Source of the DNA: Phoronis australis
Lineage: Eukaryota > Phoronida > Phoronidae
Assembly (NCBI GenBank): GCA_002633005.1
Contig: NMRA01000492.1
Location: 8,083 to 72,082, forward strand
Length of the DNA: 64,000 bases
Direction of reading: 5' to 3'
The notes under the pieces are model-generated. The model saw only the letters and a program-made list of their open reading frames with translations, was not told the origin of the DNA and searched no databases. Below are positions 11,901-26,900 of this stretch, piece after piece. The number at the start of each line of letters is the position of its first letter. Within the stretch, counting starts at the first letter, position 1. Made by a program: the position numbers and the translations under genes.

Positions 11901-14900
11901 TCTCCGTATACATTTCATTTTCCTTTCTGAGTTCAAAGAAATTTACTGGTGAGCGTAGTGCGAGTTTCTGTGGTTCTTGGATTTGAACAGGAAACGGCTT
12001 GAGGCTTGGAGTAACGTGTAATCACAAGAGGCGAATGGGTTCAGCTAGAAATTAAATCCTCTATTAAGACCAGTTTAAGACGATCAGTATTCATATGTAA
12101 TTACCTGTGTGTCCTCCATAGTAAAGTCAAATACTTGATCGCTGTTTTGACGAGCTCCGAGTCAAGAGAGCGTTCTTGCATGAACTTCTTCACCACGACA
12201 ACTTTCGATTGGAATTCTACCCTGATTAAATAGAACGGTGAAATGTTTTTGGAATATGCATGCAGAGCACGACTTATAGGAAAGGCACATTCTCGTATTC
12301 AGTTTAGAAACGCGACGGAGCAAAACGTGAAGATCTGTCAGACATTCCGCGTACGATCCTGGTAAATTTCAATGTAAGTTTGGGGCATTTTATTTTCCAT
12401 GGAGCACCATAGGCTCAACATGACAAAGCTATTAACCATTGCTAAGCTGCGTTGAGGCTAATTGCTTTTAGCTGAGTTGAAGGCTTCGACGCATCATTCC
12501 ATACATATGTAATCTCGTTAAAAACGTGTGAATTACGGTTTTACATGACTTACCTCTGTGAATTCAAGGATTTCGAAAATTACCCTCGATGTCGGCGTTG
12601 AAAGTTACCACATCTGTTCCTAGACACAGTAATAGCGAAACAACAGAAGTCGCCACTTCGAACCTGGTATATCTGTGGTCAGATCAGGAGGGTGCATAAT
12701 CTAATGTCCAGTTTGTGACCATGTCTGGAGCAGCCAAATTGGCCAGAGTAAGGTCTACACCCCCTCCCAAATGTAGAATCATGGCCCATGTTGCACATTA
12801 AAAGTTGCGAACTGACAACAAACTCTAAAAGCACCCCATCACTAAGGTTATAGTGTCAGTGACGAGATAATCAATACTGCCTTTGCACTGATTGTTGATC
12901 AGTTGCACTTTAGGATGGAGTGGCTTCGCAGCTGAGCCCCTTGCGTATTAGACCAGTTGGCTCCACACAGCATTGTCACTGCATCTCTATTGCAAAATTC
13001 GGGCAGGGTTCTTGAGGTTATATCCTTGGATACCAATACCGCAGCTCTAGGCTTGATGTTGGTACCCAATGAAGCAGTGAAAGATTCATTCGGCATTCGC
13101 AGGAGTGTTCATCATCACGCTTTCCGACACCACGGCTCGTGTATTAAGGCCCTGAATATGATATAACACTTGGGTGTCTTTTAAAAACACATGTTAGCCC
13201 GATGTATTTTTTCTACCAGATTTTTGCGTCGTGAGTCACGTTGTCATGCTTAGTTGTGTACCAGTGACCTTCTATCTAGAATCTATCTACACCACTCATA
13301 CGTCGTGAAGGAGCTAGACAAAATCTGTCAAAGGATGACACAGGTCTAGAAACCTCAACAACCACCCTGATCTCAACTGTTCTACTCCATGCGTCCATTT
13401 GACTTGTTGGTCATCCCACGGTAAACTTTTAATTCCCAAATGGTCCATTTATCATTACCACATTCATTATTAGCTCTGGGGAGCAGGCAAACGCTCAGCA
13501 AAGCCGCAACAAAGCAAAGCGGATTCGTGAAGGCTAGGAACTCATTGAATTCTTTGATGGATACTTTGTTGCTGGCTTGATCACAGCTATAGACACCACA
13601 TCATTTAACCATTTGTAATACGCAGGTCATGGATGAGCAAAAACTAATCTTTGCAGTCTTCGACAACTTCCTTTGAAACGTAAAACACGGGCTTGGACCG
13701 TCGGAACCCATCCCGTCGTATCCCGAGATGTGCGAGTTGGAACCATCATCACTTAGCTCCTTGCTTGATCCAATCAAGGCAGTGGAGTTATTGCAACCAA
13801 TTACCATGCTGTCCTAGTCTCAACGTTTTAATACACAATGTAATACGGGGGTCTCTAAGCCTTGACAAATGCCGTCTTCAAACGGCTCTTGAAGCGCTTA
13901 ACCTCTTTATTTGATTTCTCACAAAATGAGGATACACTCGATATCTAGGTCAAGTTTCTCTTCTGTTTATATGGGACAGAGCGGCGAATCTCGACCACTG
14001 ATATTTAACGAAAGAAACGGTTTTGAGCATATAGCGATTCTTAACTCTACCATATTGTCACGTACGCTAATTACCGTTTTCAAATGTGAAAGTCGAACAG
14101 CCAGCATTATCGTGTTTGAAGGTTTTATAAAAACACAACATCATATGCAAAACCACGGTATTGGTTCCTGTGTCACCCACCCAGAGATAAAAAGAATCAA
14201 ATCGGGCCCTAACAGTTCAACTACAAGATTCTCCTTACTAGGCGCCCCAAAGGAGAAAACTGGGATAGAGAGTTCTCCTACACTAAATTCACTAAATCAT
14301 TTCCATGGAAGTAGGATTTTGGCACCTCAGTTAGTTCGAAAATTCCACGGCTACCAAAGACAGAAAGTCCCTTCCCCAACCCGATCCCGTAGAGTTTAGT
14401 TCGAGTAAACCCAGTCCATGTATTGCCGCGTGCAGGCACTGCACGAGTCGTGTTGCGCGGAAGCTAAAAGCAGACCTCAGCAGAGTTAGATTCTTCCACT
14501 AAAAGTCGCTGCATTTGAGCATGAACTTTAAAGACCCAGAATTGTTTTGAAAATCTTATTTTCCACGCGGACACATTTCTAAACTGTTCCATCAAACAAT
14601 TCAAACTCATGGCGTGGTGGTACAGTAAATCCGGAGGCGGTCGTTGCAATTTTATTTGATTGCTTGATAAGCAAGGATATTAGTAGCTTCGTTTTGATAA
14701 AATAGTTAACGTTACGATTATTATAAGATAATTTCCGTTGTTCAAGTACAATTACAGATCAACTTTCGCTCATATACCATACTTGCTTTTGGTGTTTACT
14801 CGAATGATTCACAGGCGCATGAACCAAAATTCGGATGTACAGTATACAAACAACGCTCATGATTCTAGGTACCTGCATATGCGGTACCAATGCTTTAGCA

Positions 14901-17900
14901 ACGACCAACTTACTTATTGTGTAACTCCTTGTTCAATATTAGTTAAAAATTGCCACTGCAACATGTTGACTTTGAAAGATGATCTGCGCCGTGTCACAGC
15001 TGTGTACCAACCCCTCTCATGGGCGGCGCGTGGTCTGAGGGGATATAGTCCCCACTTTTTTCAGTGCTGCGACGCCCATGGTCTATGGGCGGTGCACCAC
15101 AGGGGGCTGGGGGGCTATAGTCCTCCACTTTTTTAGCGCTGCGCCCCCCATGCCTCTCGTAGAGTTCAGTTCTCGGTTTGAAAACATGTCCATAAATCAA
15201 AGGTACGCTAAAGCACTGACCTTTGACGTTGAATGCTACCTTCTTTGGTTTAGTTTTTTCACAATTTGGCACAATTTTTGTAACTCACAATTGTAATTTG
15301 CATCTTTTAGTTAATTTTATACAAATGATGTCAGCAATTCTTTAAACCGGAAGCGTGACAAAGTGCAAACAAATGCGTGTTTGACCCGCTGAATGGCTGC
15401 TGTGCTACATTCATTTCCTGTTTTTAGCATCATTGCTCACTGAGTACGCTAAGTAACGTGGCTGGGACTTAATGTCTACTGGGTCCTTGTCATCGAGTGG
15501 AGTTAGCAGAACTGGAAAGTGATGGTAAACGGCTTCTAGGACTAATAGGAGACTAAACTGTCGAGTAATGAGAGCAATAATATGACTTCCCATATTTGGT
15601 GGAGAGAAATTACTGCGTAGTGTTTTATTAATTTTAAAGCAGAGGAACAAATTCCACTGTCCAGTCCCTTCCAATTTTTGATTAGCTTATGTTCACGAAT
15701 TTACTTTTGGCTTCATGACTCCGGCTGGGATCGTAATGTTCACGCTTTACAGGCCGAAGCCGCATACGTTGTCGTGGGTTCTTCTTCACAAAGGGAAACT
15801 TACGGAAAATGATGTCCTTGTTCATCCATTGATATTTTAAAAGGTTTGTCCTTTTCCGCAAGGCATTAGTACAACCCAGCACACAGCATTACAATAACCG
15901 AAAAGGTTTTAAAACGCTGTTTATACCAGTAGGTTAAAACCTCCCGTCCGTATTACATGGGATCCGTAGGTGGCGCTGAACGCCTGTCCACCAAAGACCC
16001 GATTGGCGGCTGTCGGGATATTGAAATTCGATATGGCGCGCCTATTTCAAAAGTCAGCTATTACTGCTTTGGGAACTACTTTTGGTCTCACTATGGCCCA
16101 AATGAAAATGTTCAAAATACCGTTTATAACAGTACAAGGCGCCAAATTTGCCATTTCCAGTCATTCTCACTCTGAAAGCACATTAAGGAGTGCATTCGAT
16201 GGTCAGCGACAAACTAGACCTTTTGACCTTACCTCGAAATATCAATAACAGACAGCGACGAAGCCAGTACCGCCTGCAAGTAACCCCATAGGCCAATTCC
16301 TATTATCATAGCGGCCACCGCCACCAGTCGACCTATGTCGTTATGCGCGCTGACGTCACCATAGCCAGTACTTGACATAGTAGTTGTTGCCCAGTATACC
16401 GACGAGGCATACTTGACACCCAGGGAAGTGTTTACGTTAAAGTCGAACCTATTCTGGGCAGCCCAGCTGTCGGGTCTGCATCTGAAACCAGTGACTAGCA
16501 GTAGTGTTTTGTGATGCAGGCTGTTAGTATAATTCGTAGCATAGACGTTAATAGAACGTTCGAACTGAGTGGTGGGAAGGTACGCAAAAACAATGTCTTC
16601 CAAGTCACCGCCAATTCGACAGGTCAGTCACAGTTTTGGCCATCAATGTCATCTCTTAGACTCTGCCACTTCGACACTCAAGACAGTCACCTGTAGTTCA
16701 GCTAGGAAAGAATATCAGGCATTTTGGCTACCAATAATTCAGGGTCTCAGAATATTAATCAACTTTTTATTTTGGTTTGAAAACGAAAAGCACCATGTAA
16801 AAAACATGTATTTTAGATCAACCTGGATTAGATAATTGCACGTTCATTTCTTTTACCTGACGCTAGACGGCCGACGAAGGTGATAAAATTAGCCTGTGAC
16901 GTCAACGGGTTCATGACTGCGTGAAGCATACATACCGTTTGTACCAACAAAACATCAAACTACTATGAAAAACTGTTGTGAGTACAATAAGTTTTCCAAC
17001 TGAAGAGTTGTCTTACGTAATAGCTGCTGATGTTCTTGAAATTTGAAAAACTTCAGCGGAGGTTGCCGGCGAGTTTCTCAATTCGACTGCGGAGAATTTA
17101 AAGGATTTTTTGTTATAAAGAAAATCTCCCCGTGTACTGTAGTTGAGATCTAACGAATTGTCCATGAGACACGTAAATCGGTGTCTCAATAGTTTCCCTT
17201 CACCCTGGCATACCACTGACATATCGGTATCGTCCAGGAACCCGGCCGATTCCAATAATAGTTTGCACCTGTAAAGCTAGGAACGGCTTCTAATTTATTC
17301 ATGGGTTTCTGCACACATTTGCAGTCGTGAATATGCCATAAGTTTCACTCCATGGTTGCCCACAAAGTGGCCAGACGGCTTCCTTATAGGCATCACACTA
17401 TTGTCAGAAATAGCGACACGCACGCACTCATTGCAAGCTCAGTTGACGTCAGCGCTTAATTTTCCCACCACGGTTAACGCGACGCCTCTCCGCCTTGGGG
17501 GATTCCAAGCCTGTCAGTTGTTAGAGCATGCCAGTTTCAGTACATGTTGAAGCGTTTTTCTAGTTTTACGGGTTACAAAAAATTGTTAATTTGCTTTGTA
17601 CTAGATGTGGTCAATCGTATAACGAGCCCACGTTTTGAGGACCTGTTTTATGCCTGTAATTCATTGGAGAAAACTGGTTCTCAAAATGCGAAATTTAACT
17701 ACCTCGTCAAATCATCGGTAATAAACTTGGAAACTGATGTAATGACAACAAATTTTAATTATGACTTCATTTCTGTTCATATTTTTCGAAGTCTCAGATT
17801 TTCCTGCTGTGGTTCGCTTAAAGGGAATTGATGACAAACATATTGAAAGCAGTCATCCGTGGTGTTTTATTTCTGAAACTGCTATCGAAATGGACCATTA

Positions 17901-20900
17901 ACAGGTTAGTCTCACTCAGTCACAGGTTTCTTCTCCAGGATCGCTTCTCATTGAATTGTTTGTGTCACCTCATAACCCACTGTAAGATGTCAGTAGGACA
18001 GCGACACTAGCGAATTCCATTGCCTACATGAGAATCTGAATCAACTGAGTTCACACAGTCTAAATGAAAGGGTCACGTGGCCGTATTAATTGACAAGTGT
18101 GTACATGTTTTCGTACGCAACTCGTATTCGCAATCCATTTCGTCATCTTGCGCATGAAAACGTTCATTGGCTCAGGAATCGTTCTCTTAATGCGCTCAAG
18201 ATTAAAATTCAAATGCTCTAACAGCTTGCAGGTTTGGAACTCCATGCAGCAGGTGAGGTCGACAGAACAATAAGTGATATGGACACAGGATTAATTAAAT
18301 CTGAAACAAAGGGAAATAAATCGTATAAAAAAGTCACGCCTTTGCTTTCGTTTTGATTGCCACTTCATGAACTCAAATCACTAATCTTGTCCAGCAATTA
18401 TCATTTGAAATGATAGTATTCTTCAGGACATGCTGTATATTTGTCTTGTGAATTACACATTTGCCCTACAAACTGTTGACGCATTGCTCTGTAAATATCT
18501 TCCCTGCTTTAAGAAGAAGAAAGACGAGGCCTTATCTGCTGCAATACCAACGGTGCATACGAAAATGTGAATTTCTTTGGAATGAGTCATGTTATTGTGA
18601 CATCTAAGTTGATCATTGTCTCAAATGCAGACAAACAACAGTAGCCTTAGGCAGAAACCAAAAATTTTGGAAAGAAATGCTCACTTGTCACGAAGACCAC
18701 AGGCCTGGAAGAACCAGACGCAGCCGACAGTGTGTGTACACAAGGCCACGTAAATTAGAAACTTGAATATCCTTACGGTTCGGATGTTGTATTCAATCGA
18801 GCTTTCCTTCTTACTAAAATAAAGTGGGACCTGAAATAGTTGTATCAATTAGCAATTCCAAGTGATCATGGTAGATACAAACATGTTTTGGTTGTTTTTG
18901 TGGTTGTAGAAAACGTATCGTATTTGTGACTTCAGCAATAAGAGTAGCTTTATATCTGATTAAAAGTTTGGCAGACATATTCCTACGTTACCCTGTACAG
19001 CTTTAGTACTCTGTTCAGTTTAAAAAATGCAAAAAGCGTGTGGCTGTAGGCAACCGCAACTTCCAGCGGCAGGCAAGCAAGAACGTCCAGAACTATTCTT
19101 GGGGTGCGAACGTAGTGTTTCACGATCTCATCGAAGTCGTTGAGAATGCCTGAAAAGACATTGAAGTGATTAACAACAACTAAATACACTTGGCAATGTC
19201 TCATTTACCCATGTGCATATCACGAAATGTTTGCGTTTTCCGCAACACGTTATTACATGTATCTGTGTCAACAATTAGAAACAATCCAATCCGGGTATGT
19301 AAAAACTATCTGAACAGTTTCGTGTGCAGCAAAGTGTCGTTTTAGCTTCGATGAGTTTCTCAGTTTCTCTATGGGTCAGTTTTGCACCTGAGCTTTTGGA
19401 ATGGAAGTACTATGAGAACCATTTCCCATTTTCAACAGCTCTGGAAAATAACAGTAGGAGACTGTGCGGATTCGCAGAACTTGATGTAAGCACTGAATCG
19501 CAAAGAGCAGATTTTACGCTAACAGCAAGTGAGAGTTGAGGAACACTGCGAGCAGACGATTATGTCAGCAAAAAACACATACTCGATAGTAGGTCGCACT
19601 TTCCTGTAAACACCTTAGTTCTCGGTGTACATATAATGTATGACATTGTTTACAAAACGTTTTCGTTGGATTTGGATTAGATTTTTGACTGCCTTTGTTG
19701 GGCGGGCCAATTGACCAATTTATGGTGACCCAGAATGAAATCAGCAAGGGCTAAAAATAACCGCCTGAATTTTCATCGGTAAGTCTTTGCTGTTTTTAGA
19801 GCAGTACAGCGTCGAGAATTTATTCCACTAGAAGACTGCACACCAACCGTGAAATACGGCCGTTGTTCTACATTCCGTATATCACTGCATATATCATGGT
19901 TTATTGAATGCACGTATTTCGACATATATGGGATAAATATAGATTATTACACGGCGAAGTCTTTATCCCCCGTTACCTAGAGCCCGAGTGGATTTTGGAG
20001 AATTATCACCCTCGGGGCTAACGCCCCCCGGGCGATAATTCTCCAAAATCCACGAGGGCTCTAGATAAGGGGGATAACGACTGAGAACATGCAATAATCT
20101 ATTTATACCACATACTGAACGAGAAACATTGCAATGAATCGATCTACCTTTCTCGACTTTGTAACTACTTTCTATGCCACAGGCCCGGGGTCGGAGGTCG
20201 TGACCTTTTAAGAAAAGCTGAGCTATTTTTGTCAAATAATGCTTATACTCAAAACCAATTGAAAATTTAAACAAAATAGAAATAAAGTCAATACATAAAG
20301 TAAGGTTTAGCAACTATTATAGCTTACTACACATTTTATCACGCTAAGCTTCGACCGGGAAAATATCGTCTGCTAAAGTAGGTTACCACTAGTAACTGAC
20401 TATAATGCTCAAGTCAAAGGATCCCAACGACACGATACACGCATTCAAGTTGGAGATCAGTGATTTACAAGTGAGAGAACACAATAGAAAAATTTCACTG
20501 AATTAAAATACCGACGAAAATTCCCACACAAGGTGATCAAGCGGCTTTTATTGGGTCTCACTGAAGTTTCTATCTGGGTCATCTTACTGGGTCAAGCTAA
20601 GTAGCGTCACCGGCCAGCTAAATCAGCCAAAATCTAACTCAAATCCAACGAAAATGCATACAGTATGTCTATACTGAGAGCTAAGGTATTTACGGGAAAT
20701 TAAGACCTAATAACGAGTATGTGTTTTAGCTGAGCCAATCGTCTGCTTGCAGCGTTCAACGTACTCTCCGTCGTTGTCTGGCTCTAGCGTAAAATCTGGT
20801 TTGTGCTATACAGTCCTTATCTCAAGTTCAGCAAATCAGCACAGTCTCCACCGTTATCTTTCAATGCTGTGATCAACACGGGAAATGTTTCTATTGCTAT

Positions 20901-23900
20901 TTACACTCCAAAAGCTAAGACACGAAAATATACCAAGAAAACTACAAAATTCATCGAAGCTAATAAAAACGAGACACTGCTGCACAACTCGGTTCAGGGA
21001 ATGTTTCAATTGTTATATTCCCGGATAGATTGTTTCTAAGTTTCCCACAAACTTTTGATATTATTGAATGGTTCAGTGTTTTAACTGGCATATTTCGCAA
21101 CCTGAAAAATCTCATCAATTTATTATGAAATAACACTGTACGGCTTGGGTATCGTAATTGGCATGCATATGACGTCATATAACAACAAGTCGGAGCACAC
21201 GGTAACAAGATATTGCCACGATGATGCAAATAAGTCCATGTACATGTACATGTTCTGTCGAGTTGGGACACTCCCAGGTGAAATGAATTAGAGATAGTAT
21301 ATCGCAGAAGTATCCATATGTATGCGTGATAAGCTATATATATTCAATGTATAGCCTATTAACGCAACAGGTACTTGTTTAACCCAATAGTATTAGATAA
21401 AACAACCTTCTGAAAGTACAGATTGTGTTTCATATCCTGATTTGTTGTGCAAGCAGGAACGTAAAAATCGGCATTTTTATTTTTGTATTAAGTTCCTGTT
21501 CGCAATGTTCTTACTAAGACTGTGCTTCAGGCAACCCACCGATAACTGGGTTGGATAAGGATAAGTTCAGTGTCGAGATGAAAAGAAAAGCTCTAAAACT
21601 GAGAAAACAAGAGGTAAGCTTACGAGTGTTTTTACTTTGACACAGGTTTTGCCTAATCAAAACGACTATCAGTCAACCGTTTCACTAGGCACACGCTGTT
21701 AGTAACAGCATTGGCATTTTTCCGGTAGCGGAAACGTCCTTCGGTTGGTTACGTGAAATGGGTGGTGTATTAAGACTACTCACTGCTGGTAGGTAAATCG
21801 TGCTAAATGAAAGTACATCTTACCATTAGGTGTGTAAACGGCAGTTCTGAGCTGAAACACTATATCAAGTGCGTTCAGAAGGTCAATGAACCAACCGACA
21901 CCTTTGAACAGTGCCCCAATCACAGGTCTGTTGTAGACTAAAATATAATAGCGAAACGAAAAATAAGATATTTCATGTTCAAGACTCCGTACCTAAGCCA
22001 ATAGTAACGATCTTTCTCATAAAAATATGTGTCTATTGTTCCAGACACCACATATTTAAAAGGACACTAAACCCTGTTTTGGTGATTTCAACCAATCCTC
22101 TTTCTGTCACTTACTAATACATCCCTGGATTCAATCTTAAGAGATAAATGCAGGAATCAACTAAAACTCATACCCTCTGTTTTACAAATTGGATATTATG
22201 GTCCTTGGTGAGTGGTCTTTTCCCACAGATGCCGTTTAATTCGCTAAAAGCGTAGGCCCTGCTGGCCCGTTTAGTAGACTTTGCAAGGAGTTTTCAAATT
22301 TTTCTCAAAACGTTTGAGGGTTGTCGAGGGTTACAGGGCATTGTTTTGTTTTAGAGAACTGGATAGGAGGGTCATTTTTAGTATCTGTAAATAAGCCAAA
22401 ATCGGGTTTGGTATCATTTTAAAGCAATATTGATTATATTTCGGTAAAAATGTCGCTTTGAGACGTTCCTCATCACAAAATGGTGAGCGTTGTATGTTTT
22501 GCTAAAATTTTGCGACGAATGACAAAGTACTCGAATTGGAAAGCGAAATACGTGAACTATTTTGTTTTCTTTGATTACACCGTGCTTGGAATGGAGATCG
22601 CTGTGTTACCTTAGCCCTAATAAACCAATTTTTTCTTGTCTTATCTTACTTTGAAGTTGGCAGCTCTCATTGTTGTTTTAAGCCGACGTGAAACGTATAG
22701 GTATACACAAATAAAAGCATGCAACTCCGTTAGAAAATTCGACGCTTAACCGTCAAAATTCTCAGCAAAACCTAGGGTTGGACAAAAAGTCATATGCGAC
22801 ACCACACGGTGTAGAAAATAAACGTCAACAGTAGTCACGACAACAAGAACTACTTTGAAAAATATGAGCTCTACGTGTTCATTCACCAACGTACGTGGGA
22901 TCCCTATTGTTCCATTGGTCATAAAACTGGCCATAAAAATGACCTCAGCCCCTTGGAGTAAAGCCAGCGATAATATTGTAGTCTCCCACACGAAAGCCAT
23001 CCTTGACTCTGGGTTGATTAGAGTGTTTTTCAGCACAAACCACTTGTTGCATACCGACTCCTTCATTCTCTATAATTTAAAATAGCAGTAGGGACTACGT
23101 GCATGTAAGTGAATGCAGGCTCAATCTGAAAATAAATTCACGGCACAGTAAGCTAATTGGCAACACCCGGAAGGAACAATTGCCGTTCACTCTTTAGCAT
23201 TCACCGCTGTTGTCAGTAAACGTGTCGTCATCGACATGCTCCGTCGTCACTGAGTGTCGACTACGGGAGTCGCCGATAATTTCGGAACAGTGAAAGACAT
23301 GGTTGACGCGACGGATCCTCAGTTGCCGGCTAAACGGGTATTATTTAGGCATACACGAAAACGCAAAAGAATATCCTTTATTTGACACATGACTTTCCTG
23401 ATTTTTCTTAATTTATGCTGTAATTAACGTGTAAATGTATACGGTTATAAACAAAAGCGGAGTTTTGTAGACATCCAAGGAAAAGTCTTGCAAACATGTT
23501 CACGTAATTGCGCTCAATTCTTACCACAAACGGCGAGATGTAGTGCTTATGGAAGCGCCATAGTCTATCCTTCTCCGACTCAAAGATTTCCATGTCCTTA
23601 TCTAGAATAAGGGTTCGGTGACGTCGGATAAGCGAGTGTCGTTCTCTGTTGATAATGTCGCTACCGAAAATTTCGTTGAACCGTATCTCATTTCGCCTAA
23701 AGGTTCTATGCAGTAAGCTTGAAACCGTGTTGACGTTTTCTTGCTTGGATTGCAGTCCGTCGTGCTTTTCCACTTTCTGGAAATATTACCTGAGCTAGAC
23801 ATTCGCGCTGCAGTTGCGCGCACATGTTTAGCGATACTAATGGCTTCCGGTGCAATGACGGACTGGAGACTGGTTCGGGTTAATCATTTTTATCGACCAA

Positions 23901-26900
23901 ACATACATTAGCTTACTCAAACAAAACAGCCGGTGTTATGTACTTTTTAATACTACAACCAGAAGGCTTGGCTTGTGATGAACCCCTGAGTCACTTTCAG
24001 CAACTGTTACACTCGTTGACAAAGTCACTAACTAATGCCGCAGTGTGTGGTTTGCTGACTATTGACGCAGGAAGTGCTGACTCTGTAACTGTCGCTTCTT
24101 TAGCTATCGGCTGTGCATCTTTATTTTACATAATCACGCCTGTTTGAATACAGTATTGTTCTGGAACTCATCACTGATTCACGCACGTTCTAGAATTTCT
24201 TGAAATCTATCCAAGCGTTCTAGGACAAATACGTGTTAGGCTCTGAAATGGCCCAGACGATGACACATGTACCTACTTGGTTGTTCTCTTTTATAAACGT
24301 TTTGTATAATCATAACTACGTTGGGAAAGTCAGGTGCTAACAACTAGTAAACGAACAGAGCAGCCAAGTAAAACCAATAGAACTAAAACCAGTGAGGGCA
24401 ACCCTCCTGACAGAAAGATCTTGAAACTGTCAACAATTGGTGGCCCTTTTCTACAATATCGCATGCCTATTCTTCAAGTCACCTTTGACCGTTTTTTTTT
24501 TTCAAAACTCACACGAATCTCATTCACTTTATCCGGGATTTGGTGGTTCACAACCAAGGTTGAGTCGTTCTGTTTTTCCACCCCCTTCGCAGCCTCCTCC
24601 ACTCGCTCATATCTGTGATCGGCAACTTCACGCATTTTCTCGGTAACTACAAGTACGCCACGTGCTTTGGATAAGCATGCAAGTCTAAGAAACTGATGCT
24701 TGAAAATGAATAAATTACAGATCGCCAATAGAAAAACGAGCAAGCAAAGCATCACATAAAAAGAAATGAATGTGAGTTGACTTTTAACAAAACCACAGCG
24801 TGGTGCATACATCAAACCAAGCTAAATTGTTTATTTGTTTAGTTTTGCCTGGCGAACAAGATACGCAAAAATGAGAAGTTTTAAGAATGTTAATTGATGC
24901 CGGTATAAGTACCATTAGGATAGAAGCGAGCAACTTCTCTGATGTCATTCTTGTCGAGAACAACGAGGTCACAATGACAAGCGGCGCGCATGGTCGCTGT
25001 CCGGGGTACACTGACAACGAGGCAAATCTGGAAAACAAGACAGAGTTCAACATGAACTCACCTAGGGGTGGCGGGCTCGGGGGGCTCCTTCGAAGTGGGC
25101 AAAAAGGTCCGTCTAAGACAAGCAAAAAGTCCGAAAAAATAAGAACTAGACAACAGTCAAATAAAAAGGCAGGAACTATCAAAATTCGGCGAATGCAAAA
25201 TTCATAGCTCTGAAGGAATCAAGTTTTTTCTTTTTTTTGTAAAAGGTCCACATTCTCAAAAATTCGAGCCCCCATTTTTAGGTTCTATAAATAAAGTTGA
25301 GAATAGAACTATACCACAGTTTTGGGCAGCATTTTGAGAGTCAAATAACGTGGAAAAGAAATCTGAAACCACATGTAAATAACGCCATCCAGATCCTCTT
25401 AAGGATACTATTGTTTCACGAAATGTAGAATATATATAGGTAAATAAAACAACAATAATGGATCAACTGAAATGCTCGGATATAAAAACATCCTTCGTCA
25501 ACAGAAACAGAAATAAATTAAAATCAAACACAGTATGGCAACTGACGTTTAATATGTGACGTAATAAATATCATACATTGTTGCGGAAAAAATCAAGGAT
25601 ATTATTTAAGAAGTTTTTATGTTCAATCCATTAGGTTCAAGTGTATTGAGCTTATCTATCCAAGATTGTTCTCTTTTGAGTCTTTGAGGGGTACTGGGGT
25701 ATTGGAGTTTTGCTCAGAAAGATCTTGAAGATTATGGTTTTTGGAATTGAAATGATTACCTATAGTATCAGAAATGTTTTTATGTATTACGTTAAATCTA
25801 TGATTGCGAAACCGAGATTGTAGGTTATGTTGAGTTTGTCCTACGTATTGGATAGAACATATTTTACATGTTATATGTTGCCAATAGGTTTGTCAGTTTG
25901 CTTTTTATTGTCCATATTTTCTTTAACTAAACGATTTTTTAGATTTTTACATTTTCTCAAAGAAATAATAGGTGGATGAGGATATACGTTTTTCATTTGA
26001 AGGGAAATATGCATCGTGGAAAGATGTTTCTGAAGACGTGGCTAATTCCGTTCAAACATGGATTGAACATAGTTATGAATGGTATCCTATTAGTAGTATT
26101 GCCTTTTGTATTAGTTCTTAAAGATTTGTTTCTTTTGAATGAGCAGACTTTGTCAAACTGTTTGTGTAGAAGATGCAAGGGGAAACGTCGTTGAACTAAA
26201 TAGTTTTGGTGTTCTTTTAAACGTTTATTAAAGGAAGTTTCTTCTGAAAAAATGCGTCGAATTTTAAGGGCAAAGCTATATGGAAGGCTTTTCTTGCTAA
26301 ACGTCTTAGGTAGGCAGCATATTTTAACAATCGCACCAAAGATGAAAACGAGAACCCCCCTTAGAAATTAATCCTTTCAAAAAAAGCAATTGGAATCCAC
26401 CTAAAAGTCAAAACCATGACCTTGAAAGTTACATTGAAGCTATTATTAATGACGCCATGAATTACAAAAAGCATAACTACAAATATGATATTACTAAATC
26501 CGAAAACGATGCCCTCACAAATCTAGCTAAAAACAAAGAAATCATAATTAAACCAGCTGGTAAGGGATCAGCTGATGTTATAATGGACAAGCAGAAACAT
26601 ATTGGCGTGGCTCTCCGGCAACTTAATGACACAACCTACAACAAATTTTCAAATAATAACCACCACAACACAAAACATATCAGCCGTATAACTAAAACTA
26701 TTTTGAATGCTTTCCACTTAGGTCAAATTGACAAAGACACCAAAAAGTACCTCATTTCAAATAATGCTGAGCCTAGTTGCCTTTAACTTCTTCCTGAAAT
26801 CCACAAAGAAGGTAAACCTGGACGCCCAATTATAGCCAGCAAAGACTGCCCTACTGAAAAAAATTCTCAGTTTGGCGAGTACCATCTTCAACAATTTGTG

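Noticed and set aside
13911-14399. 162-codon plus-strand ORF
   Set aside because: It lies antisense within the inverted LINE copy (matches the LINE leader region) and shows no domain.
24887-25207. 106-codon plus-strand ORF
   Set aside because: Antisense shadow of the confirmed channel exon 24913-25027.
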